Part shown: positions 36,402-45,488 of the stretch, piece after piece
Layout: the number at the start of each line of letters is the position of its first letter
Position numbering within the stretch: position 1 is the first letter of the stretch
Assembly: GCF_009649735.1 (NCBI RefSeq)
Contig: NZ_WJNH01000009.1
Location: 1 to 64,000, forward strand
Source of the DNA: Salinibacillus xinjiangensis
GTDB lineage: Bacteria > Bacillota > Bacilli > Bacillales > Alkalibacillaceae
Reading direction: 5' to 3'
DNA: 64,000 nucleotides
Translations under genes and position numbers: made by a program
The notes under the pieces: model-generated
Databases searched by the model: none
What the model saw: the letters and a program-made list of their open reading frames with translations, nothing else
Told to the model about the DNA's origin: nothing

Positions 36402-37748
36402 GTGCCATCATTATTTGATAAAAGGAAAGAAAATGTCACTCAAGGGAGAACAGCATCCCCGGAGCAAAATCATTTAATTGAGAATTTGGTTGAACATTAT
36501 AAAGCAAGACTACTGCGGGATACCAACTTAGAAGCTTTAACGAGTCTCAGCCAGGGCGAAATGAGACTAAAAATCGAACAGTTAATTTCTCAATTTATGT
36601 CAGAGGAAAAAGTCATTATCCCAAGACAGGATAAGGAAGTATTAATAAATCGAATCCTAGATGAATCTGTTGGTTATGGGCCACTCGAGCCATTAATTCA
36701 TGATGATTCCATTACAGAAATCCTGATTAACGGTCATGATGAAGTGTACATAGAACGATTTGGGAAATTGGAAAAGAGCCCAGTTAAATTCCGGGATGAT
36801 GACCATATCCGTCATGTTGTAGACCGAATCGTAGCCCCAATAGGGAGAAGGATCGATGAAAGCTCGCCTATGGTTGATGCTAGATTACCAGATCGAAGTC
36901 GTGTAAATGCGGTTATTCCACCCGTGAGTCTGCAGGGTACACTCGTATCGATACGGAAATTTAGAAAAGAGCCGTTTAAAATGGAGGATTTACTTGGTTT
37001 TCAAACTCTTGATCCAAATATGGCTACATTTTTAGAGGCTGTTATTGGCTCTAAATTAAACACGTTGATTTCGGGTGGAACAGGCTCGGGTAAGACCACG
37101 CTGTTAAATGTATTAGCTGCTTGTATTTCCTATGATGAAAGAGTGATTACCATTGAGGATTCAGCAGAACTGCGCCTTGACCGCCCCAATGTAGTAGGGA
37201 TGGAGTCCCGTTCGGCAAACGTCGAGGGGCGTGGTGAAATCACTATTCGCGAGCTTGTGAAGAATGCGCTAAGAATGCGCCCTGATCGAATTATTGTCGG
37301 GGAGGTTCGTGGTGGAGAGGCCTTTGATATGCTACAGGCTATGAACACCGGCCATGAGGGGTCCATAACCACTGTGCATGCGAACTCACCAAGTGATGCT
37401 CTTCGTCGTGTGGAAGCAATGGTGGTGATGGCTGGACTAGAGCTACCTTCAAGAATTATTCGTGAGTATATTATTGGTGCACTTGATATCATCGTTCAAG
37501 TCAATCGACACACAGACGGAACGAGAAAAATTGTTTCCATATCTGAGGTAAAAAAGTTTGAGGATGGCAGTCATGAAATTAGAGAAATTTTCACCTTTAA
37601 ACGAACTGGAATGACAAAGGATGGAAAAATCAAGGGCTATTATACACCAACTGGATATGTTCCCCAATGCCTTGAGAGAATTAATACCTTTGGAAATCAA
37701 ATTCCTGATTCCATCTTTCACTCCAGGAAGAAGGAGGTCGGGCTTTGA
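36402..37748 (+). CDS. tadA: Tad secretion ATPase TadA/CpaF
   Basis: The 448-aa type II/IV secretion ATPase that powers pilus assembly. Walker A GGTGSGKTT is at residues 225-233. The Asp box, the VGEVRGGEAFDML segment and the TTVHANSP His box are intact. The start is GTG with GAGGGGG upstream. The end overlaps tadB by 4 nt. Confidence 0.96.
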   Translation: MPSLFDKRKENVTQGRTASPEQNHLIENLVEHYKARLLRDTNLEALTSLSQGEMRLKIEQLISQFMSEEKVIIPRQDKEVLINRILDESVGYGPLEPLIHDDSITEILINGHDEVYIERFGKLEKSPVKFRDDDHIRHVVDRIVAPIGRRIDESSPMVDARLPDRSRVNAVIPPVSLQGTLVSIRKFRKEPFKMEDLLGFQTLDPNMATFLEAVIGSKLNTLISGGTGSGKTTLLNVLAACISYDERVITIEDSAELRLDRPNVVGMESRSANVEGRGEITIRELVKNALRMRPDRIIVGEVRGGEAFDMLQAMNTGHEGSITTVHANSPSDALRRVEAMVVMAGLELPSRIIREYIIGALDIIVQVNRHTDGTRKIVSISEVKKFEDGSHEIREIFTFKRTGMTKDGKIKGYYTPTGYVPQCLERINTFGNQIPDSIFHSRKKEVGL

Positions 37749-38671
37749 GTACAGCCCTAATCGCAACTTTATCAACATTAGCTTTTTTAATTGGCATCAT
37801 CTTTTATTTAGACTACCGCAAAGAAAAAAGAGATTGGCGAAAAAGAGTAGAAGACTTTTATCAAACAGAAGGTAGCAGAAAGAGTTTTATTGTTTTGCTT
37901 GGAGATCGATATGATCAAACTGAAGCAGCGAAACCTATGTTTACCAAATTAAAGGCAGCCAATATTCCCTTAACCCCATCTGAGTTTATTGGAGCACAAA
38001 TTGTAGCTTTTATGGGAGCTGTGATTGTATTAGGCAATATGTTTCATTTGGACTTTTTATTAAGCCTGTTGATTTCCTTTCTGGTTGTGGTAGGGGGAAA
38101 GAAACTATTATTCTTAGTCCGCAAAAATAAGATGAGGGAAAGATTAGCAGAACAGTTACCTGAAATCTGCCGGATGCTAGCGAATGCAACCCGTTCTGGG
38201 ATGACCTTAAATCAAGGCATTCAGCTTGTTGCACAGGAAATTAGCGAGCCAGCCCGAAGTGAATTTAGACAATTGGCTCAGGAGCTTTCACTTGGAATTG
38301 AATTTAATACAGCCATTCAAGCAATGGAAAAACGAGTGAATAATCGAGAATTTAAGTTGTTTGTAGCTACTGTTCTTATTCAAAAGAAAGCTGGGGGTAA
38401 TTTATCAGCGATTTTAGAAGAAATGAGCCAGACCTTAGATGACCGCAAAATATTGAAGCAAGAAATTAAAACGATGACAGCAGAGCAAAGGTATATTTCA
38501 TACTTGGTTCCTGTAATTCCTGTTTTTCTAGTATTAATGATGAATAACATTATAGATGGATTTTTAGACCCATTGTTTTCAGGCATCGGAATTATTTTAC
38601 TCTTTTTATTCTTAGGTGGAACCGTCGTTACCTTTTTGCTTGTACGTAAGGTCACGAACATTAGGATGTGA
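37745..38671 (+). CDS. tadB: Tad inner-membrane platform protein TadB
   Basis: A 308-aa T2SSF-family protein with two N-terminal and two C-terminal membrane helices flanking a cytosolic helical domain (LPEICRMLANATRSGMTLNQGIQLVAQE). It forms the assembly platform with TadC. The start, TTG, AGAAGGAGG upstream, overlaps the end of tadA. Confidence 0.92.
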   Translation: MSTALIATLSTLAFLIGIIFYLDYRKEKRDWRKRVEDFYQTEGSRKSFIVLLGDRYDQTEAAKPMFTKLKAANIPLTPSEFIGAQIVAFMGAVIVLGNMFHLDFLLSLLISFLVVVGGKKLLFLVRKNKMRERLAEQLPEICRMLANATRSGMTLNQGIQLVAQEISEPARSEFRQLAQELSLGIEFNTAIQAMEKRVNNREFKLFVATVLIQKKAGGNLSAILEEMSQTLDDRKILKQEIKTMTAEQRYISYLVPVIPVFLVLMMNNIIDGFLDPLFSGIGIILLFLFLGGTVVTFLLVRKVTNIRM

Positions 38672-38675
38672 GAGC

Positions 38676-39608
38676 ATGGATGGTTTGATTGTCATATTCA
38701 TCATATTGAGTCTTTTGTTTTTAGGATTAAGCCTACGAAGTATCTATCAATATACCATATATAAGCAGGAGCTTAGGAAGGATTTAAAGAAACAAACGGA
38801 GATTTATAATCCCTTTGAGAAGAAGGTTTCACGAAAGGAACGCATTCTTACCAAGCTTTTTCAGTATGCCGATGATTTTTCTCATATTGGTCAAAGGATC
38901 AACTTCTCAAGTGAAGACCACGATGTTAAGAAGTGGCTTATGCATGCGGGGCATCCTTATAACCTAACTGTTGAACGATTTCAAGGGCTGAAAATCTTTT
39001 TAGCTATTATCGGTTTGATGATAGGTGGAATTGGTTTAATTATACAGCTGCCTTTTTCAGAAATAGCGGTGATTTTATATCCTGTTATTGGTTATGTAGG
39101 GAACATTTATTGGATTAAAAACAAAGCGAAAAAGAGACAGGAAGAGCTATCCTATCAGCTTCCTGACTTCTTAGACACAATGAGTGTTACCCTGCAGGCT
39201 GGGGTGGGGTTAGATCAAGCCTTACGAGATATCGTTCCCTTCTTCGATGATCCTGTCAAGGAAGAGTTTGGCCGCTTTCTACAAGAAATTAATGTAGGGC
39301 TACCTAGAAAAGAAGCCTATCAAACGTTACTCACGCGTAACGAAAGTAAAGAGTTTCAGCTGTTAATTAAGTCATTAATTCAGGGGGAGCGCTTAGGGAT
39401 TCCAATCTCCAATACTTTTCAACAGCAAGCAGAGGAAATGCGAAAGCTTAAAAAGGAAATGGTGAAAGAGAAAGCGGCTAAAGCTTCCCCAAAGGTGACG
39501 TTAATTACGACTTTTATTGTATTACCATCATCACTCATTTTAATCGGTGGGTTGATGGTTATTAATATGTTCAGTCAGAATCAAAATATTTTTCAATTAC
39601 TTAAATAA
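38676..39608 (+). CDS. tadC: Tad inner-membrane platform protein TadC
   Basis: A 310-aa T2SSF-family partner of TadB. A membrane segment lies at the N-terminus, a pair at about 110-155, and one at the C-terminus, with LPDFLDTMSVTLQAGVGLDQAL in the cytosolic domain. I chose the ATG at 38676, 4 nt after the tadB stop; longer in-frame starts run into tadB. The ribosome binding site AGGATGTGAG is moderate. Confidence 0.91.
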   Translation: MDGLIVIFIILSLLFLGLSLRSIYQYTIYKQELRKDLKKQTEIYNPFEKKVSRKERILTKLFQYADDFSHIGQRINFSSEDHDVKKWLMHAGHPYNLTVERFQGLKIFLAIIGLMIGGIGLIIQLPFSEIAVILYPVIGYVGNIYWIKNKAKKRQEELSYQLPDFLDTMSVTLQAGVGLDQALRDIVPFFDDPVKEEFGRFLQEINVGLPRKEAYQTLLTRNESKEFQLLIKSLIQGERLGIPISNTFQQQAEEMRKLKKEMVKEKAAKASPKVTLITTFIVLPSSLILIGGLMVINMFSQNQNIFQLLK

Positions 39609-39631
39609 ACATGGAAAGGGAGAGATCTAGA

Positions 39632-39835
39632 ATGGAAAGATTGGTAAAGCTGTATGTAAAAATGACAACACCAGTAAGAAACGAAAGGGGTGCACAGTCA
39701 TTAGAATGGCTAGGCATTGCCGCATTACTAATCCTTGTGCTTGGAATTGTCTCCTCAGCCGTTAGTGATAACGAAGGCGGCATCAAGAGCATTATAAGCA
39801 ACATTATCCAAAAAATTTCCGATATGGTAGGTTAG
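39632..39835 (+). CDS. flp: Flp-type pilin candidate
   Basis: A 67-aa prepilin-like protein, the probable major subunit. The prepilin peptidase site is G|AQSLEWLGIAALLILVLG, with Glu at +5 and a following hydrophobic helix. The leader MERLVKLYVKMTTPVRNERG is longer than in many Flp pilins. I chose the ATG at 39632, 7 nt after AGGGAGAG. No prepilin peptidase (TadV) gene is in the window, so one elsewhere, perhaps ComC, would be needed. Confidence 0.82.
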   Translation: MERLVKLYVKMTTPVRNERGAQSLEWLGIAALLILVLGIVSSAVSDNEGGIKSIISNIIQKISDMVG

Positions 39836-39863
39836 AAGTTTAAAAGTAGAGGGAGTGTATCTG

Positions 39864-41285
39864 TTGTTTAAGATCAAAACCCTAATCGTATTTTTGGTTA
39901 TGATCCTAGCAATTATAGGATGTACAAATGATGAGAAAGAAGAACCATTAGAACCAATTGCAAAAGAGGCAGAAGATCAAAATAATGATGAGAACCAGCC
40001 AGAAGAAAACAGTAAAGAAGAACAAAGTCCATCAGCAGCAGAGGAAGAACCAAACATAGAAGTGGACCCTCTTCCTACGACCTTTAAAGAACTAGAAAAA
40101 TTAAAGGTAGGCGTAGATGCAGGCCCACTTTACGAATCAGGTAAAGATACTCAGGAGCAAAATAAGGAAATTGCAGAACATTTCAAAGACTTACCTCTAC
40201 CTGAAGATAAGGCAAACCCGTCGGAACTAGAATTAGATTATTTGTTCCGAGAAATGTTAAAACGGGTTCAGCTCGATTTCCAAGGACCTGAGCAGATTAT
40301 GAAAGAAATTAAGTTTCAATCCCTTGGGAACCCAGATATTGAGGACGCACGATATCAATTTAAAGAAAATTTGAATGTCGTGATTTTATTAGATGCATCA
40401 GGAAGTATGGCCCAAGTGATCGATGGCAAGACCAAAATGGCTGCCGCTAAGGACGCCATATCCAACTTCTTAGGAGAATTGCCAGAAGAAACCAATGTAG
40501 CTTTACGTGTTTACGGACATAAAGGTACAGGTTCAGATAGTGACAAGGAACTGTCCTGTAGTAGCTCTGAACTCGTGTATGGCTTTGATTCATATGAAAG
40601 CTCGTCCTTTGATCGAGCATTAAGCCAAGTGAAACCAGCAGGCTGGACTCCGACAGGCTTGGCATTAAGTGATGCACAAAAGGATCTATCCTCCTATGAC
40701 GGTAAAAAGAACACCAATATTGTGTACTTAGTTAGTGATGGGATCGAAACCTGTGATACTAATCCGGTCGAATCGGCTAAGGAGCTTTATGATTCCGAAA
40801 TTACCCCAATAATCAATGTGCTTGGCTTTGATGTTGATGGGGAGGGGCAAAATCATTTACAGGAGATTGCTGATTCTGTGGATGGAATTTATCAAACCGT
40901 TTCTGACGAAAATGAGTTAGCTAAAGAGTTAGATAAAGTCAATGACATCGCTCAGGCTTGGGAGGAATGGAAAGATAAAGGAATGGAATCACTAGATTAC
41001 CAGAAGACAACCAATAGCCTAAAAATCTTTAGCTATGTCACGGATCAAAGTGTGAAAGAAACAGATGAACGTAATAGTATGAACTTTATTGTTCGAGCAT
41101 TGGAGGAGCATGGTTATATCAGCAGTGAAGCAAAACGCTATTTATTAGAAAAAAACAAAGAATACCATGCTTGGATACAATCAGAAGTCAATCAGCTTGA
41201 GGAAGAACTTGATGCACTAAATGAATCAAGCTATAAAGAAGCGGTGAAGGCGTTAGAAGAAAAATATGAGTTAAATGTGGAATGA
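39864..41285 (+). CDS. VWA-domain lipoprotein in the Tad locus
   Basis: A 473-aa lipoprotein (lipobox IIGC, about residue 20) with an acidic linker rich in Glu, Asn and Asp (about 22-75). A von Willebrand factor A domain spans about 170-360. The MIDAS set is complete: DASGSM, the Thr in GWTPTG, and VSDGIETC. The VWA part is similar in style to B. subtilis YwmC/YwmD. The C-terminal 90 residues form a helical Glu-rich tail. VWA proteins in Tad loci may act as tip adhesins or assembly factors. I chose the TTG at 39864; a GTG at 39855 overlaps the ribosome binding site. Confidence 0.85.
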   Translation: MFKIKTLIVFLVMILAIIGCTNDEKEEPLEPIAKEAEDQNNDENQPEENSKEEQSPSAAEEEPNIEVDPLPTTFKELEKLKVGVDAGPLYESGKDTQEQNKEIAEHFKDLPLPEDKANPSELELDYLFREMLKRVQLDFQGPEQIMKEIKFQSLGNPDIEDARYQFKENLNVVILLDASGSMAQVIDGKTKMAAAKDAISNFLGELPEETNVALRVYGHKGTGSDSDKELSCSSSELVYGFDSYESSSFDRALSQVKPAGWTPTGLALSDAQKDLSSYDGKKNTNIVYLVSDGIETCDTNPVESAKELYDSEITPIINVLGFDVDGEGQNHLQEIADSVDGIYQTVSDENELAKELDKVNDIAQAWEEWKDKGMESLDYQKTTNSLKIFSYVTDQSVKETDERNSMNFIVRALEEHGYISSEAKRYLLEKNKEYHAWIQSEVNQLEEELDALNESSYKEAVKALEEKYELNVE

Positions 41286-41307
41286 TTGATGGAAAAGTGG
41301 TGATGAT

Positions 41308-42945
41308 GTGAAAAGGTTTCGGTTAGGTAAGTTAGTGCCAATCACAATGATTGCGTTTCTATTATGCTGGACATCATTCCCTACCATTGCATTAGCTAGT
41401 TTCATAACTCCAGGAACGCCGATTACACCAGGAGATGCCATAACCCCAGGAGAACCTATTAATGGTGGCGAATTCATTGTACCAGGCGAAGTGTATGATC
41501 CAGGGGAAACGTATCAACCTGGTGATCAGATTGATTTAGGTGATACAGGGAGCTCAGGAACCCCTATTATAGAGAGCTCGCCTATGACACAGGGTATATT
41601 TATTATTCCAAATGCACCCATTTCACCGTCATATGTTGAATTTGCTAACCAATCCATAATGCCAGGCGATCCGATGAAATCAGGAGATTCGGTGCAAACT
41701 GGTGAAAACGTCACCGGCGGGAATGGGGTCCAAAGCGGTTCAGCGGTCAATGGTGGTGCAGCTAATGGTGACGGTAGCTCTATAAACGGTGGCAACTCAG
41801 TAGAGAACGGTGATGCTATCAATAGTGGGGACCAAGCATCAAATGGCGAAGCGGCTACAGGTGGAAATGCTATTGACGGCGGAAATGCCAATGGAAATGG
41901 TCAAGGTGGAACGAATGGCGATGCTGTAAATAGCCAGGGACCGATTCAAACCGGAGATGGTATGAATGGTGGAGATTCGACAACAGGCGGCAAAACTGAT
42001 GGTTCTGGAAATGGTATTGAGGGGAGTGCGGGATCAGGAGGATCAGAAGGAAGTGAAGGGCAAGCGGGATCAGGGGAACCACCGTCACTTCTAAACTTAA
42101 CCTTTAATACAACGAATGACGACCAAGGATTGTTTGGTCGTGTTACAGGTTTTTTAAAGGATACGAAGCGCTATGTTGTTAACTTTGCAGACGATGTAGC
42201 TCAAGGGGTAACATCCATTTATGCCGGTTTCCGTTTTAATGAGTTAGCGGATGGTAAATATTCTGTTTATGGAAAAAATCAATTAGGAAACAAAATATCT
42301 AACTGGTTTTATGATCGTTATCGACAATACTCTTATAATGGTGATAATGTTCATTTTGGTCCACATTCTAGAAGAATTGGGGAAGGCCGATATAATGCCT
42401 TCTTAAACAGTAAAGGCTTAGCTAGTAATGGTGGTTTACTTGGACATGTAGCTAGTTCAACGAAAAATGCTATCAACAATTCCTGGAACGTCTTTTCAAA
42501 AGGATTTTGGAAGCCGAGTAACTCATTAAAACTTGGTGGTCCGGCTGGTGTCATACTTAACTCAGCAGGGTCGATTTATAAGCATTCAGATGGTTTTTCA
42601 AATATGGGTGGTTTAGCATCGACGGATTTTGCTGCGTCCTTTACAACAGACGCAGCGGTTGGGATAGCCTCAACAGCCATTGGTAGTGCGGCTTCTAGTA
42701 TGGCAACTGGTGCACTAGCAGGGTCAGTAGTGCCAGGAGTAGGGACAGTTGTAGGGGCCGTAGCTGGTCTAGGTGCTGGTTTATTAACAACTTACTTAGT
42801 CAATGGAACTGCAACTGGAAGAAGAATCAAAAAGGCAACAACAGAGTTTGTTAAAAAAGGCTACGATAAGGCTGTAGAGGGTGTGAAATGGGTAGGAGAT
42901 AAAGTTTCCTCGGCATTTTCAAAGCTAGGTGGTTTGTTTAGCTAA
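41308..42945 (+). CDS. Large secreted Gly/Asn-rich repeat protein with glycine-zipper tail
   Basis: A 545-aa protein I do not recognise. It has a signal peptide (about residues 1-31, ending ALAS). Short PG repeats follow (TPGTPITPGDAITPGEPI, to about 75), then a Gly/Asn/Ser low-complexity stretch (about 115-255) built on xGGxAxNG-type units. The C-terminal region resembles the rear of LXG or other secreted toxins: a hydrophobic glycine zipper (GALAGSVVPGVGTVVGAVAGLGAGLL, about 465-495) and an amphipathic tail (KGYDKAVEGVKWVGDKVSSAFSKLG). The start is GTG. It lies in the Tad locus and is probably exported by or with it, but that is inference. Confidence 0.75.
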   Translation: MKRFRLGKLVPITMIAFLLCWTSFPTIALASFITPGTPITPGDAITPGEPINGGEFIVPGEVYDPGETYQPGDQIDLGDTGSSGTPIIESSPMTQGIFIIPNAPISPSYVEFANQSIMPGDPMKSGDSVQTGENVTGGNGVQSGSAVNGGAANGDGSSINGGNSVENGDAINSGDQASNGEAATGGNAIDGGNANGNGQGGTNGDAVNSQGPIQTGDGMNGGDSTTGGKTDGSGNGIEGSAGSGGSEGSEGQAGSGEPPSLLNLTFNTTNDDQGLFGRVTGFLKDTKRYVVNFADDVAQGVTSIYAGFRFNELADGKYSVYGKNQLGNKISNWFYDRYRQYSYNGDNVHFGPHSRRIGEGRYNAFLNSKGLASNGGLLGHVASSTKNAINNSWNVFSKGFWKPSNSLKLGGPAGVILNSAGSIYKHSDGFSNMGGLASTDFAASFTTDAAVGIASTAIGSAASSMATGALAGSVVPGVGTVVGAVAGLGAGLLTTYLVNGTATGRRIKKATTEFVKKGYDKAVEGVKWVGDKVSSAFSKLGGLFS

Positions 42946-43007
42946 ACCAACTGTTGATGTGCCCTGTGCTTGTCATGGGGCACGACTAATTAATGGAGGT
43001 GAAAGAA

Positions 43008-43586
43008 TTGAATAAGTACGTACCATTTAAGCAGAGTCGCATTATCCCGACATCTATTTTGCTATTTATGATGGGATTTCTCGTGAGTTTTTTACCTGAG
43101 GAAAATTGGACATTATTATGGTTTAATTTTCTTTTAGCCGCTCTTTGCTCTGTAATCTTTTTTATATTATGGCGACTACATCGAGGTCGTAGTAAGCGTT
43201 ACTTTTCTCTTTTGTCCTATATTATGTTAAATGCTCTAACCGTGTATTTCTCCATTCCTATTTTTCGCTTAATATACGGAACCATTGCGTTTTGGGTATG
43301 TGTCGTTATTCTTGCAACGATGATATTTTTACCATATCTATATGCGGAGGAAATGGCTGTTGGAATCAATCAACCCCAAAAGTCTAAGCTTGGAAAGATT
43401 TATACCATTTTTGCCCCGTTATTAATCATCTTTGGGGGATTCATATACATGGGGTCACTTTCCACCTCTAACCCGGACGCCTTATTTATTGCTATTTTTC
43501 TCTTTTTAGGTGCCGTACTATTTCTATGTATATCGCCAGTATTATTGATTCAACCGCAACGAATGAAAGAATTAGAAAGGAAATAG
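43008..43586 (+). CDS. Membrane protein of the Tad locus, unknown function
   Basis: A 192-aa protein with five to six hydrophobic segments and no recognised motif. I chose the TTG at 43008, 7 nt after TGGAGGTG; an ATG at 42993 lies in that ribosome binding site. It is the first of four small membrane-protein genes between the secreted protein and the TadE-like gene. Confidence 0.7.
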   Translation: MNKYVPFKQSRIIPTSILLFMMGFLVSFLPEENWTLLWFNFLLAALCSVIFFILWRLHRGRSKRYFSLLSYIMLNALTVYFSIPIFRLIYGTIAFWVCVVILATMIFLPYLYAEEMAVGINQPQKSKLGKIYTIFAPLLIIFGGFIYMGSLSTSNPDALFIAIFLFLGAVLFLCISPVLLIQPQRMKELERK

Positions 43587-43598
43587 GGGAGATTAGAA

Positions 43599-43976
43599 AT
43601 GTTTCAACTTATGGGGTTCATACAGGCTATTGGTGTCTCAGTGTTGATAACCATTTGCTTTTCCTTTATGGTCGGTTTTTTAAGTTTAGCAAGTGTAGAG
43701 TGGAGTGTGCTGATTAGCTTTTTAGTCTCGTATATTAGCATTGGTATTTTTGCGCCTTTATGGAACCGGAAGACTCCTTATTTTGCTACCTTCTTAGGCA
43801 GTATAACCATCGTTGTTATAAATTTTATCTTTTCAACCATCATTTTACGCATCCCGGTATTAGTCGACCCACTTCAGGTGAATCAAAATTTAACGGCAAG
43901 TGTGGCAGTATCATTATCTACAGCATTGCTTGTTATTCCCATTTTAAAAAGAAATGAGCGTAACAGTTATGATTAG
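43599..43976 (+). CDS. Membrane protein of the Tad locus, unknown function
   Basis: A 125-aa protein with four hydrophobic segments. I do not recognise it. AGGGGAGA precedes the ATG, 12 nt after the previous gene. Its end overlaps the next gene by 23 nt, so the set is translationally linked. Confidence 0.7.
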   Translation: MFQLMGFIQAIGVSVLITICFSFMVGFLSLASVEWSVLISFLVSYISIGIFAPLWNRKTPYFATFLGSITIVVINFIFSTIILRIPVLVDPLQVNQNLTASVAVSLSTALLVIPILKRNERNSYD

Positions 43977-44625
43977 AGAAAGCTTAGAGTTATACAATCG
44001 TCATTTAATCAAAATATTACTGTTAAGTGTGTTGTTCGTTATCCCGTTAACACTTTTTTGTTACGTTGCCACCTATTATTTATTTGACCAGTTAACGAGT
44101 GAGCAGCACCCAAATTTATATGCTCTGTTTTTAATAGTCATTAATTTTGTACTGGTCATTCCATCATTTATGAAACTAGCGTTAACAGATATAGAAGATG
44201 ATGAACTTCCTTCGGTGGGGCAGTTGATTTATGAAGGGCTCCGTTATTTTGGTTTGATTCTGTTTCTAACCATTCCATTCTATATTGTCGGTGTGTTAGG
44301 GAGTGCGTTCTTTTTTATACCAACCATCCTTTGCTTTGCGATCATTCTTTTAATTCCATTCTTTGTTAAACAAAAAACAGTAGGGGATGTATTTCGTCAG
44401 GTAGGTAAAACGTTAAGAAATGAAAACATCTTTCTTTTATTAGATCTACTCGTGATTGTAAGTGTTCAAATTCTAGTCTGGGGTCTTTTAATGATAATTT
44501 TTGCAAACTTTGAAAATAACTTTTATGTATATGGGTTAGCAAGGTCAATGATGAATTCTTTTATCTTCCCTTTGCTAGTTTTTTACTTCACGATTAAATA
44601 TCGAAAATCGGAATTAAGCCTTTAG
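43954..44625 (+). CDS. Membrane protein of the Tad locus, unknown function
   Basis: A 223-aa polytopic protein with about six hydrophobic segments, somewhat like DUF975 or glycerophosphoryl-diester-phosphodiesterase-type membrane domains in overall pattern. No motif is convincing. Two starts are possible, ATG at 43954 and at 43969; neither has a strong ribosome binding site, which fits coupling with the upstream gene. Confidence 0.65.
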   Translation: MSVTVMIRESLELYNRHLIKILLLSVLFVIPLTLFCYVATYYLFDQLTSEQHPNLYALFLIVINFVLVIPSFMKLALTDIEDDELPSVGQLIYEGLRYFGLILFLTIPFYIVGVLGSAFFFIPTILCFAIILLIPFFVKQKTVGDVFRQVGKTLRNENIFLLLDLLVIVSVQILVWGLLMIIFANFENNFYVYGLARSMMNSFIFPLLVFYFTIKYRKSELSL

Positions 44626-44636
44626 TGGAGGTTATC

Positions 44637-45080
44637 ATGAGCCAAACGGAAACAGTGGAATTGAAAAAGAGTAATATCGTTTTAGTCGTCTTTTTAAGTC
44701 TGATTACATTAGGTATTTACATAGGTTATTGGTTTTTGAACCGGAAAGATAGTATCCAGACGTTGGAGTCGAAAAGGGGTGTTCCGTTTAAATGGTGGGT
44801 AGTGTTTACGATATATCTCGTAACCGCTTTTCTTCTATTCTTTACAGATGCAGTTTTCTTCACTCCTTATGGCATGCTGATTGTCGAATCGGTTAATACC
44901 ATCATCGCCTATTATTTTTTAGGACTCCTCTATTATTCTGTTTTTCGCCTTAAGGAAGTATTAGAGAGCCATTATGAGGAGCTGCACTTACATAAGGTGT
45001 TGTTATTCTTTTTCCACATCTGGTACATACAATTCAAGCTTAACCAGCTTAAACAAAGTAGTTTGCCATTACAAGAATGA
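44637..45080 (+). CDS. DUF4234-like membrane protein
   Basis: A 147-aa protein starting with KKSNIVLVVFLSLITLGIYIGYWF, which is the usual opening of DUF4234-type membrane proteins, and containing three to four membrane segments. I used the ATG at 44637 behind GTGGAGGT. The GTG at 44625 is part of that ribosome binding site. The function is unknown. Confidence 0.72.
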   Translation: MSQTETVELKKSNIVLVVFLSLITLGIYIGYWFLNRKDSIQTLESKRGVPFKWWVVFTIYLVTAFLLFFTDAVFFTPYGMLIVESVNTIIAYYFLGLLYYSVFRLKEVLESHYEELHLHKVLLFFFHIWYIQFKLNQLKQSSLPLQE

Positions 45081-45092
45081 GGAGCGTTTGAC

Positions 45093-45488
45093 ATGAGGAA
45101 GCTTTGGGCTAAAATCCGAAAAGAAGATGGTGCAGTCAGTTTAGAATTCATAGGGATTATACCGTTTTTCTTTATGTTTTTCCTTATTTTATGGCAGGTG
45201 GTTGCATCTGGATATGCGGTTTATACGATGAAAACAGCTGCGAATGAGGGAGCGAAGACGTATTCAATTACCCAAAATATTAATAAAACGGAGGATACAG
45301 TTAAAGCTGCGATCAACTCGACTTCTGTTTTAAATTATGAGGATATGCGGGTGATTCCTTATGCCACTGGCGAGTTTGAATTAATTGTAGAGGTCAACCA
45401 TCCTCTCGTTTTTGTTCCGGATGAATGGAAGCCTTCTACAGCGGTTGATTTAGAGGAAACAACGGTAAGTCAGGTGTTAGTGGAATGA
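45093..45488 (+). CDS. tadE: TadE-like minor pseudopilin
   Basis: A 131-aa protein with a prepilin-like start KEDGAVSLEFIGIIPFFFMFFLILW (Gly, then Glu at +5, then a hydrophobic helix) and an extracytoplasmic domain containing MKTAANEGAKTYS. TadE and TadF are minor pseudopilins of Tad systems. ATGAGGAGCG precedes the ATG. It overlaps the next gene by 4 nt. Confidence 0.85.
   Translation: MRKLWAKIRKEDGAVSLEFIGIIPFFFMFFLILWQVVASGYAVYTMKTAANEGAKTYSITQNINKTEDTVKAAINSTSVLNYEDMRVIPYATGEFELIVEVNHPLVFVPDEWKPSTAVDLEETTVSQVLVE

Noticed and set aside
41308-42945. A collagen-like or silk-like structural protein
   Set aside because: The Gly content is high but there is no G-X-Y triplet pattern, and the C-terminal glycine zipper and amphipathic tail do not fit.
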